From Cellulomonas cellasea (GTDB taxonomy: Bacteria; Actinomycetota; Actinomycetes; Actinomycetales; Cellulomonadaceae), in assembly GCF_006538745.1 (NCBI RefSeq), contig NZ_BJLR01000036.1, forward strand, positions 1 through 64,000: DNA of 64,000 nt, in the 5' to 3' direction. Positions 42,052 through 51,420 of this stretch are shown piece by piece. Positions within the stretch are counted from its first letter, which is position 1; the number at the start of each line of letters is the position of its first letter. The notes under the pieces are model-generated. The model was not told the DNA's origin. It searched no databases and saw only the letters and a program-made list of their open reading frames with translations. The position numbers were made by a program, and so were the translations under genes.

Positions 42052-42807
42052 GTGAGCACCGCACCGCACGCCGCCGCTCCCGCGCCCGCGGAGCGCCGCG
42101 CCGTCGTGGTCGACGACGAGCAGGCCCTCGCCCGCCTCGTCGCGGGGTACCTCGAGCGCGACGGGTTCCGGACGACCGTGTGCCACGACGGGGCGGAGGC
42201 GGTCGGGCTCGTGCGCGACGTCGACCCGGACCTCGTCGTGCTCGACCTCGGGCTGCCCGGGCTCGACGGCGTCGAGGTCTGCCGCCGGCTGCGGACGTTC
42301 ACCGACTGCTACGTCGTCATGCTCACCGCACGCGCCGAGGAGGTCGACACGCTGATCGGCCTCTCGGTCGGCGCCGACGACTTCCTCACCAAGCCGTTCA
42401 GCCCGCGCGAGCTCATGGCGCGCGTCGCGGCCCTCCTGCGCCGGCCGCGCCGGAGCCCCACCGAGCCCGCGCGGGCGTCGGCCGCAGCGGAGGACGCGCA
42501 CGAGGTGCTCGAGGTCGGCGCCCTGCGGGTCGACGTCGACGCGCGCGAGGTGCGCGTCGACGGGACCGAGGTGCCGCTCACGCGCACCGAGTTCGACGTC
42601 CTCGCGGCGCTCGCGTCCCGGCCGGGCCGGGTGCTCAGCCGGCGGGCGCTGATCGACACCGTGTGGGGTCAGGGCTGGGTGGGCGACGAGCACCTCGTCG
42701 ACGTCCACGTGCTGCACGTGCGGCAGAAGCTCGGCGACACCGCGGAGGCGCAGCGGTACGTCCGCACGGTCCGCGGCGTGGGGTACCGGATCGGCACGGG
42801 CGCATGA
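42052..42807 (+). CDS. OmpR/PhoB-family response regulator
   Basis: 251 residues from GTG 42052. Receiver: AVVVDDEQALARLVAGYLER, phospho-Asp in LVVLDLGLPGLDG, Thr in MLTARAEE and Lys in FLTKPFSPREL, all intact. The C-terminal winged helix reads VPLTRTEFDVLAALASRPGR, then DVHVLHVRQKLGD and RTVRGVGYRIG. It overlaps the kinase gene by 4 bases (ATGA). Target genes are unknown; the neighbouring membrane and GH3 genes are candidates only. Confidence 0.94.
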   Translation: MSTAPHAAAPAPAERRAVVVDDEQALARLVAGYLERDGFRTTVCHDGAEAVGLVRDVDPDLVVLDLGLPGLDGVEVCRRLRTFTDCYVVMLTARAEEVDTLIGLSVGADDFLTKPFSPRELMARVAALLRRPRRSPTEPARASAAAEDAHEVLEVGALRVDVDAREVRVDGTEVPLTRTEFDVLAALASRPGRVLSRRALIDTVWGQGWVGDEHLVDVHVLHVRQKLGDTAEAQRYVRTVRGVGYRIGTGA

Positions 42808-44060
42808 CGACCCCGGCCGGGGTGCCCGCGGCGGACGCGTCCGGCGCGCCGGGCCCGGACCCGCGCTCGGGCGCACGCGGCGCGGATCCGCGCGGTAGGG
42901 GGTGGCGCGGCCCGGGCGCGCGGGGCCTCGGCGCCCGGCTGCTCGCGGCCCTCGCCGCGGTGCTCGCGACCGGTGCGCTCACGGCGTGGCTCGTCGCGTC
43001 GGCCGTCGGCCCGGGGCTGTTCCACGAGCACATGGTCGACGCGGGCGTCGGCGACCACGACGCCGCGGTGGTGCACGCCGAGCAGGCGTTCCGGGACGCG
43101 AGCGCCGTCGCGCTGGCCCTCGCGATCGGGGCGGCGACGCTCGCGTCCGCGGCGGTGTCGCTCGTGCTGACCCGGCGCATCGGCCGCTCGCTCGCCGCGG
43201 TGTCGACCGCCGCGGCGCACGTCGGGGCGGGCGCCTACGGGTCGCGCGTCCCCGCGCCAGGGCTGGGCGCCGAGTTCGACGAGCTCGCCGGGTCCTTCAA
43301 CGCGATGGCCGCCCGGCTGCACGAGGCCGACCGGCTGCGCGCCCGGCTGCTGGCCGACGTCGCGCACGAGGTCCGCACGCCGGTCGCGACGATCGCTGGC
43401 TACCTCGAGGCGGTCGAGGACGGCGTGCAGCCGTGGGACGCGACGACGCTCGCGGTGCTGCGGGAGCAGGCGGCCCGCCTGACCCACCTCGCCCAGGACC
43501 TGACGGCGGTGACCCGGGCCGAGGCGGGCGACCTGGCGCTGGACCTCGAGCCGGTCGCGCCCGCCGAGCTGCTCGCCGCCGCCGCGGCTGCCGTGCGGGA
43601 GCGAGCCGCGGAGGCCGGCGTGTCCGTCGTCCTGGCCCCCGCGCGCGGCCTCCCCGACGTCGCGGTCGACCGCGTGCGGGTCGCCCAGGTCCTCGACAAC
43701 CTGCTCACGAACGCCGTCCGGCACACCCCGCGCGGCGGCACGATCACGCTGACCGCCGAGGCCGAGGCCGAAGCCGAGGCCGAGGCCGAGGCCGAGGCCG
43801 AGGCCGGGGCCGGGGCGGGCGGCGTCGTCGTCGCGCTGCGGGTCGCCGACACCGGCGAGGGCATCGCGCCCGAGCACCTGCCGCACGTCTTCGAGCGGTT
43901 CTACCGGGTCGACACCGCGCGCGACCGGTCCGGCGGCGGCTCGGGGATCGGGCTGGCGATCAGCCGGGCGCTGACGCTCGCGCACGGGGGCACGATCGGC
44001 GTCGCGAGCGACGGCCCGGGCACGGGAGCGACGTTCACGGTGACGCTCCCGGCGGCCTGA
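42804..44060 (+). CDS. HAMP-containing sensor histidine kinase
   Basis: 418 residues from ATG 42804. Two transmembrane helices (about 45-65 and 93-117) frame a short outside loop of about 30 residues (GPGLFHEHMVDAGVGDHDAA), then HAMP (RRIGRSLAAVSTAAAHVGAG). H-box: LLADVAHEVRTPVATIAGY. ATP-binding: N box QVLDNLLTNAVRHTPRGG, G1 VADTGEGIAP, F box FERFYRVD, G2 GSGIGLAI. An (EA)8GAGAG stretch is inserted between N and G1. The His-containing short sensor loop might bind metal. Partner of the preceding response regulator. Confidence 0.94.
   Translation: MTTPAGVPAADASGAPGPDPRSGARGADPRGRGWRGPGARGLGARLLAALAAVLATGALTAWLVASAVGPGLFHEHMVDAGVGDHDAAVVHAEQAFRDASAVALALAIGAATLASAAVSLVLTRRIGRSLAAVSTAAAHVGAGAYGSRVPAPGLGAEFDELAGSFNAMAARLHEADRLRARLLADVAHEVRTPVATIAGYLEAVEDGVQPWDATTLAVLREQAARLTHLAQDLTAVTRAEAGDLALDLEPVAPAELLAAAAAAVRERAAEAGVSVVLAPARGLPDVAVDRVRVAQVLDNLLTNAVRHTPRGGTITLTAEAEAEAEAEAEAEAEAGAGAGGVVVALRVADTGEGIAPEHLPHVFERFYRVDTARDRSGGGSGIGLAISRALTLAHGGTIGVASDGPGTGATFTVTLPAA
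43758..43805 (+). repeat. Hexanucleotide GAGGCC microsatellite inside the kinase ATP-binding domain
   Basis: Eight copies of GAGGCC (one is GAAGCC) encode (Glu-Ala)8, followed by Gly-Ala repeats. They fall in a surface loop between the N and G1 boxes. The unit length keeps the frame, so copy number can change without breaking the protein. Confidence 0.85.
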
Positions 44061-44082
44061 CCACGCCCGCCCCCGACGCGGC

Positions 44083-44751
44083 TCAGTGCGTCATGCCGAC
44101 CATGCTCGACCCGTCGTGCATGACGTGCGTGGGCTCCCACCCGGCGACGACGCCCGGGTCGAGCATGCCCGCGATCATCGCGACGTGGGCCACCACGAGG
44201 AACAGCCCGACGAGCGTCGCGTGCACCTGGAGCCGGCGCCGGTCGTCCCAGCCGGCGCCCACCGCCCGCGTCTCGAGCAGGCTCATCCCGAGCAGCGGGA
44301 CGACGCCGAGCAGGTAGAAGCCGACGGCCACGACGTCGACCCACCCGCGCCAGCCGCCCGACGTCGTCAGCGGGATCACGGCGTGCTTCGTCAGGTAGAC
44401 CACGACGCCGACGAAGTAGAACCCGGCGACGAGCCCGGCGTACCGGTTGAGGTCGGCGACGACCCGGGGGACGTCGCGGCGGAACAGGATCGCGAGCTCG
44501 GTCACGGCGATCGTCTCGGCGAGGACGACGGGGACCGCCATGAACAGCAGCAGGTTCCACGGCTGGTTGTCCGCGAGCAGTCCCATGTAGTGCGTCGAGC
44601 CCATGTCGTCGCCCGCGGGCCACGCGGGCAGGAGCAGCGCGAGGACGGCGACGGCGAGGCAGACGCCGGCGACGGCGGCGAGTCGGGTGGTGCTCGCCGG
44701 GGCGGACGGCTGCGCGGTCCGGTCGGCGGTGGTGGGTGCGGTGGCGACCAT
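44083..44751 (-). CDS. Multipass membrane protein (DUF6803-like)
   Basis: 222 residues from ATG 44751, with GGAGGT 7 bases upstream. About five to six helices: LAAVAGVCLAVAVLALLLPA, WNLLLFMAVPVVLAETIAVT, LVAGFYFVGVVVYLTKHAVI, WVDVVAVGFYLLGVVPLLGM, ATLVGLFLVVAHVAMIAGML. The end is His/Met-rich (PTHVMHDGSSMVGMTH), and conserved His and Met residues also lie in the helices, suggesting metal or haem binding. The family is poorly known. It converges on the histidine kinase gene, only 22 bases away. Confidence 0.75.
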   Translation of the reverse strand: MVATAPTTADRTAQPSAPASTTRLAAVAGVCLAVAVLALLLPAWPAGDDMGSTHYMGLLADNQPWNLLLFMAVPVVLAETIAVTELAILFRRDVPRVVADLNRYAGLVAGFYFVGVVVYLTKHAVIPLTTSGGWRGWVDVVAVGFYLLGVVPLLGMSLLETRAVGAGWDDRRRLQVHATLVGLFLVVAHVAMIAGMLDPGVVAGWEPTHVMHDGSSMVGMTH

Positions 44752-45043
44752 GGTGGGACCTCCGGTGCGTGCGCCGGACCCTCCGGCGCCCTCACCACGG
44801 TGGCGGCGCCGCCCGCACGTTCTGCTCACGGACGATGAAGGACTGATGAAGGCGGCCCGCGGCGCGGTGCCCGGCCGGCCCGGTCGGGACCTCCGACCCA
44901 GGGAAGGTTGCGTCCGACGGCCGCCCGAGCGGGCGGTCCGCAGCCGTTGACACGCCCTCTGTCGCCGCCGAAGCATGAGCGGGTGCGGACGCCGCACCGC
45001 GTGCCCGACGACGTGCACGCGAGGGTCGAGGGCTGGGGGGCTC
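44752..45043. promoter_or_regulatory. Divergent control region before the GH3 gene
   Basis: This 292-base gap lies between the leftward DUF6803-like gene and the rightward GH3 gene. TTGACA at 44947-44952 with AAGCAT at 44971-44976 (18-base spacing) is a possible promoter for GH3. No CebR-type TGGGAGCGCTCCCA box is present. No further gene is seen. Confidence 0.4.
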
Positions 45044-47731
45044 ATGCTCGTGCTCACATCCGTCCGGCGGCGCGTCGCCGCACTCTGCACGGGGGCCCTC
45101 GCGGTGCCGCTCGTGCTCGTCGGGGCGCCGGCCGCCCACGCCGCGGGGCCCGTGACCGTCACGCCGTCGGCGCTCGTCACGGCCGCCGAGGGCGGCACCG
45201 CGACCGTCACGCTCACCGCGACGACCGCGGACGGCACCGCGCTCGGGTCCGACGTGACCGTGTTCTTCTCGACCGGGACGGGCACCGCGACGGGCGGGGC
45301 CGACTACACCGAGACCGGCGGCGCCGTGACGTTCGCGGCCGGCGCCGAGTCCGGCGCGACGCAGGAGGTCACCGTCGCGCTCACGGCCGACGACGACGCG
45401 GAGACGACCGAGACGGTCCCGCTCTCGTTCAGCACGACGACGCCCGACGTCACGGTGGCCGGCGGCGCGACCGTCGCGATCCAGGCGAACGGCTTCCCCT
45501 ACCTCGACGCCGACCTGCCGCTCGCGGAGCGCGTCTCGGACCTGCTCGGGCGCATGTCGCTCGCCGAGAAGGTCGGCCAGATGACCCAGGCCGAGCGGGC
45601 CAACGTCGCCGCGACTCCCGGCCGCGTCGCGTCGCTGGGCCTCGGCTCGCTGCTCTCGGGCGGCGGCTCGACCCCGACGCCGAACACCCCCGAGGCGTGG
45701 GCCGACATGGTCGACGGCTTCCAGACCCAGTCCCTGTCGACCCGGCTGTCGATCCCGCTGCTGTACGGCGTCGACTCGGTGCACGGCCACGGCAACCTCG
45801 TCGGCGCGACCGTCTTCCCGCACAACATCGGGCTCGGCGCGATGCGCGACCCGGCGCTCGTCGAGGAGGTCGCGCACGTCACCGCGGCCGAGACGCGCGC
45901 GACCGGTCCGCAGTGGTCGTTCGCGCCGTGCATCTGCGTCGCGCGGGACCTGCGCTGGGGCCGCACCTACGAGTCGTTCGGCGAGGACCCCGCGCTCGTC
46001 GTGCTCAACGAGACCGCGATCGACGGGCTCCAGGGGCCGCGACGCAGCGAGCTCGACCAGCCCGACCGCGTGCTCGCGTCCGTCAAGCACTTCGCGGGCG
46101 ACGGCGGCACCGAGTTCGGCAGCAGCACGACCGGCGAGTACACGATCGACCAGGGCGTCGCGGTGACGAGCCGGCGGGACTTCGAGCGCCTGCACCTGTC
46201 CCCGTACGTCCCCGCGGTCCGGGAGTACCGCGCCGGCACGGTCATGCCGTCGTACTCGAGCGTCGACTGGACCGAGAACGGCGTGGGCGACCCGCTCAAG
46301 ATGCACGCGCACACCGAGCTCATCACGGGCTGGCTCAAGGGTCAGCAGGACTTCGACGGGTTCGTGATCAGCGACTACAACGCGATCGAGCAGATCCCCG
46401 GCGACTACCCGACGCAGGTCCGCACGAGCGTCAACGCGGGCGTCGACATGTTCATGGAGCCCAACACCCCGGACCCGTTCATCGCGACGCTCATGGGCGA
46501 GGTCGGCGCCGGCCGGGTGCCGATGGCGCGGATCGACGACGCGGTGCGCCGCATCCTGCAGCAGAAGCTGGAGCTCGGGCTGTTCGAGCGCCCGTACACC
46601 GACCGCGCGGGCCAGGCGGACATCGGCTCGGCGGAGCACCGGGCGGTCGCCCGGGAGGCGGTCGCGAAGTCGCAGGTCCTGCTGCGCAACACCGGCGACG
46701 TCCTGCCGCTCGCGAAGGACGCGAACGTCTACCTCGCGGGCCGCGCCGCGGACAACATCGGCATCCAGGCCGGCGGCTGGACCGTCACGTGGCAGGGCCA
46801 GCCGGTCAAGGACCTGATCCCGGGCACGACGATCCGGGCGGGCATCGAGGATGTCGCACCGGACGCGCAGGTCACGTTCAGCGAGGACGCGTCGGCGCCG
46901 ACCGACGGCGCGGACGTCGGGGTCGTCGTCGTGGGCGAGACCCCGTACTCCGAGGGCTACGGCGACGTCGGCGGGCCCGGCTGGCCGTGGGACCCCTCCG
47001 ACGGCGGCGTGCCGCGCGAGCCGAACAAGCAGCTCACGCTCACGCCGGGCGACCAGGCAGTCGTCGACACCGTCTGCTCGGCGATCGAGAGGTGCGTCGT
47101 GCTCGTCGTCTCCGGCCGGCCCAACGTCGTCGCCGACCCGTACGGCCAGGTCGACGCGCTCGTCGCGTCCTGGCTGCCCGGCTCGGAGGGTGCGGGCGTC
47201 GCGGACGTGCTGTTCGGTGACGCACCGTTCACCGGCCGCCTCGGGCAGACGTGGCCGCGCACGCAGGACCAGGAGCCGATCAACGTCGGCGACGCGGAGT
47301 ACGACCCCGAGCTGCCGTTCGGCTGGGGCCTGCGCACCGACTCCGCGCTCGACCGGCTCGAGGCGCTGCGGGCCGAGCTCGAGTCGTCGCGCGACCGGGC
47401 CGTGCGCCGGGCCGTGGGCGACATCGACCAGGCCCTCGCGCGCGGCGACTGGACGGAGACCGGCGAGGTCGGCAACGAGCGGGCCGTGCTCCGGACGCTC
47501 GCCCGGGCCGCGAACCGGCTCGACGGGAGCGACGCGGTGACGTGGCAGCAGATGAACACGCTCACGTCGGTGCTGCGAGACCTCGCGCAGCAGCGGGTCG
47601 TCGACGCGGGGACCGACGCGCCCGAGGGCTGGGCTGCCGACCTCGCCGACGCCGAGCACGCGCTGCTCGTCGGGGAGTACGGGTTCGCCGCGGACCTGCT
47701 GGTCCGCGTCGCCTCGGCCCGCGCGAGCTGA
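45044..47731 (+). CDS. Secreted GH3 beta-glucosidase with N-terminal Calx-beta domain
   Basis: 895 residues from ATG 45044 (a longer frame from 44975 lacks a signal peptide at its start). Signal peptide: VRRRVAALCTGALAVPLVLV, cleaved near AHA-AGP. Residues about 40-145 are a Calx-beta domain (DYTETGGAVTFAAGAES). GH3 N-domain: LLGRMSLAEKVGQMTQAE, LLYGVDSVHGHGNLVGAT, VKHFAGDGGTEFG, and FDGFVISDYNAIEQIPGDYP holding the nucleophile Asp. GH3 C-domain: AKSQVLLRNTGDVLPLAKDA and ELPFGWGL. A helical 120-residue C-terminal domain of unknown function follows. It should act outside the cell on beta-glucosides. Confidence 0.92.
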   Translation: MLVLTSVRRRVAALCTGALAVPLVLVGAPAAHAAGPVTVTPSALVTAAEGGTATVTLTATTADGTALGSDVTVFFSTGTGTATGGADYTETGGAVTFAAGAESGATQEVTVALTADDDAETTETVPLSFSTTTPDVTVAGGATVAIQANGFPYLDADLPLAERVSDLLGRMSLAEKVGQMTQAERANVAATPGRVASLGLGSLLSGGGSTPTPNTPEAWADMVDGFQTQSLSTRLSIPLLYGVDSVHGHGNLVGATVFPHNIGLGAMRDPALVEEVAHVTAAETRATGPQWSFAPCICVARDLRWGRTYESFGEDPALVVLNETAIDGLQGPRRSELDQPDRVLASVKHFAGDGGTEFGSSTTGEYTIDQGVAVTSRRDFERLHLSPYVPAVREYRAGTVMPSYSSVDWTENGVGDPLKMHAHTELITGWLKGQQDFDGFVISDYNAIEQIPGDYPTQVRTSVNAGVDMFMEPNTPDPFIATLMGEVGAGRVPMARIDDAVRRILQQKLELGLFERPYTDRAGQADIGSAEHRAVAREAVAKSQVLLRNTGDVLPLAKDANVYLAGRAADNIGIQAGGWTVTWQGQPVKDLIPGTTIRAGIEDVAPDAQVTFSEDASAPTDGADVGVVVVGETPYSEGYGDVGGPGWPWDPSDGGVPREPNKQLTLTPGDQAVVDTVCSAIERCVVLVVSGRPNVVADPYGQVDALVASWLPGSEGAGVADVLFGDAPFTGRLGQTWPRTQDQEPINVGDAEYDPELPFGWGLRTDSALDRLEALRAELESSRDRAVRRAVGDIDQALARGDWTETGEVGNERAVLRTLARAANRLDGSDAVTWQQMNTLTSVLRDLAQQRVVDAGTDAPEGWAADLADAEHALLVGEYGFAADLLVRVASARAS

Positions 47732-47749
47732 CCGGGACGCACGCCGTCC

Positions 47750-47776
47750 GGTGCCCCTCCTCACGGTGAGGGCACC
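47750..47776 (+). terminator. Hairpin after the GH3 gene
   Basis: GGTGCCC (47750-47756) pairs with GGGCACC (47770-47776), with further CTCAC/GTGAG pairing inside, about 20 bases after the GH3 stop. It probably ends the GH3 transcript and may also serve the converging lipoprotein gene. Confidence 0.45.
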
Positions 47777-47852
47777 GGGCGGTGTGCTGTGCCGGGCGCG
47801 CCCGAGGCCACGGCGGACCCGCGCCGGGCCGCCCGTCCCCCGAGAAGCGCCG

Positions 47853-48584
47853 TCAGCCCTCGAGGACCCAGACGACCGGGACCGACGTCACCGGCGCGTG
47901 CGCGTCGCGCGTGACCTGCGGGTTGCCCTCGACGCCGACGTAGCCGATGGGCTGGCCCGCGGGCAGCACCGCGATCGTGCACGCGGCGACCTCGGCGTCG
48001 ACGGTCGGCTCGTCGAGCTGGTCGGTCTGGCACGGGGCGAACAGGCCCATCGGCAGCAGGTCGCCCGCGCCCGCGCCGTCGGCGCCCCAGCCGAGCACGT
48101 GCGGCGGCGCGAGCGTCGACGCGTCGCTGGTGCCGCGCGCCCACAGGAGGCGGTGGCTCGTGCGGACGTAGTACGCCTGCTGCGTCGCGGGGTCGAACGC
48201 GCCGACCCCGGCGACGGTGGCGATCTCCGCCGGGTCCGCGGCTGCGACGTCGAGGACCTTCGATGCCCACTGCGCCTCGGTGTAGTGCGCGCCCGCGGGG
48301 TCGAACCCGGAGTTCTTCTGCAGCACCGCCTCGTCGCCGCGCGCGAGCCGGGTGCTCTCGGGGGTCAGCTCGGCGGGCGCCCCGACCTCGAACGGCACCG
48401 GCGCGACGGGGGTCGGGGTCGGGGTCGGCGTGGGGGTCGGCGTCGGCGTCGGGGTGGCCGTGACGCTCGGCGACGGCGACGCGTCCGGGTCGTCGCCCGT
48501 GCAGCCCCCGAGCGCCACGAGCGCCGCGAGGCCGACGGCGAGGGGCGTGGCGGTCCGGCGCGCGAAGGGGGGCACAGCGGACAT
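47853..48584 (-). CDS. Secreted lipoprotein of unknown function
   Basis: 243 residues from ATG 48584. A lipoprotein signal (LAVGLAALVALGGCTGDD) puts the lipidated Cys at residue 28. A TPTP repeat linker follows (about 45-60), then a compact domain with AHYTEAQWASKVLDVAAADP and ACTIAVLPAGQPIGYVGVEG and a few Cys. I do not recognise the domain. It converges on the GH3 gene and lies 47 bases from the MMPL gene end; likely a separate unit. Confidence 0.75.
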   Translation of the reverse strand: MSAVPPFARRTATPLAVGLAALVALGGCTGDDPDASPSPSVTATPTPTPTPTPTPTPTPVAPVPFEVGAPAELTPESTRLARGDEAVLQKNSGFDPAGAHYTEAQWASKVLDVAAADPAEIATVAGVGAFDPATQQAYYVRTSHRLLWARGTSDASTLAPPHVLGWGADGAGAGDLLPMGLFAPCQTDQLDEPTVDAEVAACTIAVLPAGQPIGYVGVEGNPQVTRDAHAPVTSVPVVWVLEG

Positions 48585-48631
48585 TCTGCCCCGGTCCCGG
48601 GCTCGCGTCCGGGACCGGGGCAGCGCGCCGC

Positions 48632-51289
48632 CTACCGGGGGTCTGCGGGACCCGACGCCGGCGCCGGAGCAGACTCCGGCTCCGGCGCGTGCGCGACGTG
48701 CGGGTGCCGGCGCTCGAGCGCGGAGCCCTCGACGTCGACGTCGGGCAGCAGCCGGTCGAGCCAGCCCGGGAGCCACCACGCCTTGTCCCCCGCGAGGTGC
48801 ATGAGCGCGGGCACGAGCGTCATGCGCACGACGAACGCGTCGACGAGCACCCCGAACGCGAGCGAGAACCCGATGGGCCGGATCATCGCGCTGTGCGAGA
48901 ACACGAAGCCGCCGAACACCGAGACCATGATGATCGCCGCGGCGGTCACGACGGCCCGGCCGGCCCGCACGCCCTCGACGACCGCGACGCGCGCCGGGGC
49001 GCCGTGCGCGTACGCCTCCCGCATGCCCGAGCCGAGGAACAGCATGTAGTCCATCGCGAGGCCGAACAGGATGCCGACGAGGATCGTCGGCAGGAAGTTC
49101 AGCACCGGGCCGGGGGTCTCGACGCCGAACACCGCACGGAGCCAGCCCCACTGGTAGATCGCCACCACGCCGCCGAGGGCCGCGAAGAACGACAGGATGA
49201 ACCCGAGCGTCGCGATGACCGGCACGAACACCGACCGGAACACGAGCACGAGGATCAGCATCGAGAGGCCGACGACGACCGCGAGGTACGTCGGCAGCGC
49301 GCCGGCGAGCTTGTCGGAGATGTCGATGTTGCCGCTGGCCTGGCCCGCGACGGCGATGGAGATGTCGCCCTCGAGCGGCGAGAGCGTCCGCAGCGTGTGC
49401 ACGAGCTCCTCGGTCGACTCGGTCGTCGGGCCCTCGGCCGGGACGACCTGGAACGCGGCGACGGTCCGGTCCTCCGACGTGCCGACCGCGGCGACGGCGA
49501 CGACGTCGTCCTGCGCGAAGAGCTGCTCCCCGACCTGCACCTGGTAGGCGAGGACCTCCTCCTCGGTCGGTGAGCCGGGCAGGTCCGCGACCACGACGAG
49601 CGTGCCGGCCTGACCCGCACCGAACTTCTCGGCGACGGTCGCGTACGCGCGGTACTGCGTCGAGTCGTGCGGCTCGGACGACCCGTCGGGCAGGCCGAGC
49701 CGCAGCTCGAGCGCGGGGATCGCGACGACGACGAGCGCCGCGACGGCCAGCACCGCCCGGAGCACCGCACCGGGGGTCGACATGGGGCGCGCGGGGGCCG
49801 GCGTCGCGAGGGCCGGCGTCGCGGGCGCCGGGGCTCCCGTGGTCGACGACCCGGTGGCGCCCGCTGTGCTCGGCGCCGCGCTCCCGAGGCGCGCCCGCTC
49901 CCTCCGGCTCAGCACCCGCAGCCCGAGCAGCGACAGCAGCGCGGGCGTGAACGTCACCGCGAGGAGCACCGCGATGGCGACGCACATCGCGCCGACCGTG
50001 CCCATGAGCCCGAGGAACGGGATGCCCGTGATGTTGAGCGCGAGCAGCGCGATGAGCACCGTCATGCCCGCGAACACGACCGCGTTGCCGGACGTGCCGT
50101 TCGCGAGCCCGATCGACTCCTCGACGTCGTAGCCGGCCTTGAGCTGGCGGCGGTGCCGGTTGACGATGAACAGCGAGTAGTCGATACCGACCGCGAGGCC
50201 GAGCATCACGCCGAGCATCGGGGTCACCGAGCTCATCTCGACGACGCCCGAGAGCGACAGTGCACCGAGCGCGCCGATGCCGACGCCGACGAGCGCGGCG
50301 AGGATCGGCAGCCCCGCGCCGACGAGCGTGCCGAGCATCACGACGAGGACGACGCCCGCGACGACGACGCCGACGACCTCGCCGACGCCCAGCAGCTCGG
50401 GGACCCCGCTCGTGAGCTCGGCGGAGTAGTCGACCTCGACGCCGTCGACCGGCCCGGACTCGAACACCTCGACGACCGCGTCGCGCGTCTCCTGCTCGAT
50501 CTCGAACTGCGACGCGGTGAACACGACCGTGAGCACCGCCGCGCTGCCGTCCTGCGAGACGGTGCGGATCTCCGCGGCCATGTCGAGCAGCGCCTCACCG
50601 AGCCGGAGCTGCTCGTTCTGCGTCTCGAGCTCGGCCTCGCCGGCCTCGAGCTCCGCGGCCCCCGCCTCGATGACGGTCGTGCCCGCGTCGAGCGCGGCCT
50701 GCTCGGCGTCGAGCGCGGCGAGCTGCGCCTCGAGGGCCGCCTGCTGCGCCTCCCCCGCGAACCCGCCCTGCGCGGGCGCACCGGCGGCGGCGAGCTGCGC
50801 CCGGGCGGCGTCGAGCTGTGCCTGCCCCTGCGCGAGCTCGGTGCGGCCCTGCTCGAGCTCGGCCCGCCCCTGCGCCAGCTCGGCGCGCCCCTGCTCGATC
50901 TGCGCCCGGCCGCTCTCGAGCTGTGCGGCCTGCTCGGCGCGCTGCGCCTCGGTCGCGAACGGGTCGACGACCGTCTCGATGCCGTCGACGTCGGCGACGC
51001 CTTCGGCCAGCCGGGTGATGCCCTCGCGCTGCTCGGCGGTGAACTCCTCGCCGGACGCAGTCGTCAGGACGACGCCCGCGGTCCCGCCTGCGGCGGCGGG
51101 GAGCTCGGTCGCGAGGCGGTCGGTGACCTCGGCGGTGGGGGTGCCGGGGATCGAGACGCTGCTCGCGAGGGTGCCGCCGAGCAGGGCGTACGCACCCCCG
51201 ACGAGCGCGAGGACGACGAGCCACGCGGCGACCACGGTGCGGGCGCGCCGGGCGGACCAGCTCCCGAGCCGCAGGAGGAGTTCGGCCAT
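48632..51289 (-). CDS. MMPL/RND-family exporter
   Basis: 885 residues from ATG 51289. Twelve predicted helices in two MMPL repeats: WSARRARTVVAAWLVVLALV at the start, SVTPMLGVMLGLAVGIDYSL and GILFGLAMDYMLFLGSGMRE hold the conserved Gly/Asp-rich relay sites. The first outside domain carries a long heptad-like coiled coil of EQGRAELAQGRAELEQGRTE type (about 160-250). MMPL proteins export lipids, siderophores or drugs. Its TetR repressor is encoded upstream on the same strand, 131 bases away. Confidence 0.92.
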   Translation of the reverse strand: MAELLLRLGSWSARRARTVVAAWLVVLALVGGAYALLGGTLASSVSIPGTPTAEVTDRLATELPAAAGGTAGVVLTTASGEEFTAEQREGITRLAEGVADVDGIETVVDPFATEAQRAEQAAQLESGRAQIEQGRAELAQGRAELEQGRTELAQGQAQLDAARAQLAAAGAPAQGGFAGEAQQAALEAQLAALDAEQAALDAGTTVIEAGAAELEAGEAELETQNEQLRLGEALLDMAAEIRTVSQDGSAAVLTVVFTASQFEIEQETRDAVVEVFESGPVDGVEVDYSAELTSGVPELLGVGEVVGVVVAGVVLVVMLGTLVGAGLPILAALVGVGIGALGALSLSGVVEMSSVTPMLGVMLGLAVGIDYSLFIVNRHRRQLKAGYDVEESIGLANGTSGNAVVFAGMTVLIALLALNITGIPFLGLMGTVGAMCVAIAVLLAVTFTPALLSLLGLRVLSRRERARLGSAAPSTAGATGSSTTGAPAPATPALATPAPARPMSTPGAVLRAVLAVAALVVVAIPALELRLGLPDGSSEPHDSTQYRAYATVAEKFGAGQAGTLVVVADLPGSPTEEEVLAYQVQVGEQLFAQDDVVAVAAVGTSEDRTVAAFQVVPAEGPTTESTEELVHTLRTLSPLEGDISIAVAGQASGNIDISDKLAGALPTYLAVVVGLSMLILVLVFRSVFVPVIATLGFILSFFAALGGVVAIYQWGWLRAVFGVETPGPVLNFLPTILVGILFGLAMDYMLFLGSGMREAYAHGAPARVAVVEGVRAGRAVVTAAAIIMVSVFGGFVFSHSAMIRPIGFSLAFGVLVDAFVVRMTLVPALMHLAGDKAWWLPGWLDRLLPDVDVEGSALERRHPHVAHAPEPESAPAPASGPADPR

Positions 51290-51420
51290 GAGGGTGTGTG
51301 CCTTTCGGACGGTGCGGGCGGTGCGGCGGGCCACGGTGGTGAGCGTGACCCCGCCGGGCGGGGTGGTCGGGGGGACGGGGTGGGTCGGTGAGCCGGGTGG
51401 GTCGGGGGGGACGGGCTGGG

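Noticed and set aside
44792-47764. 990-residue minus-strand frame
   Set aside because: Antisense of the GH3 gene, which has signal peptide and catalytic motifs.
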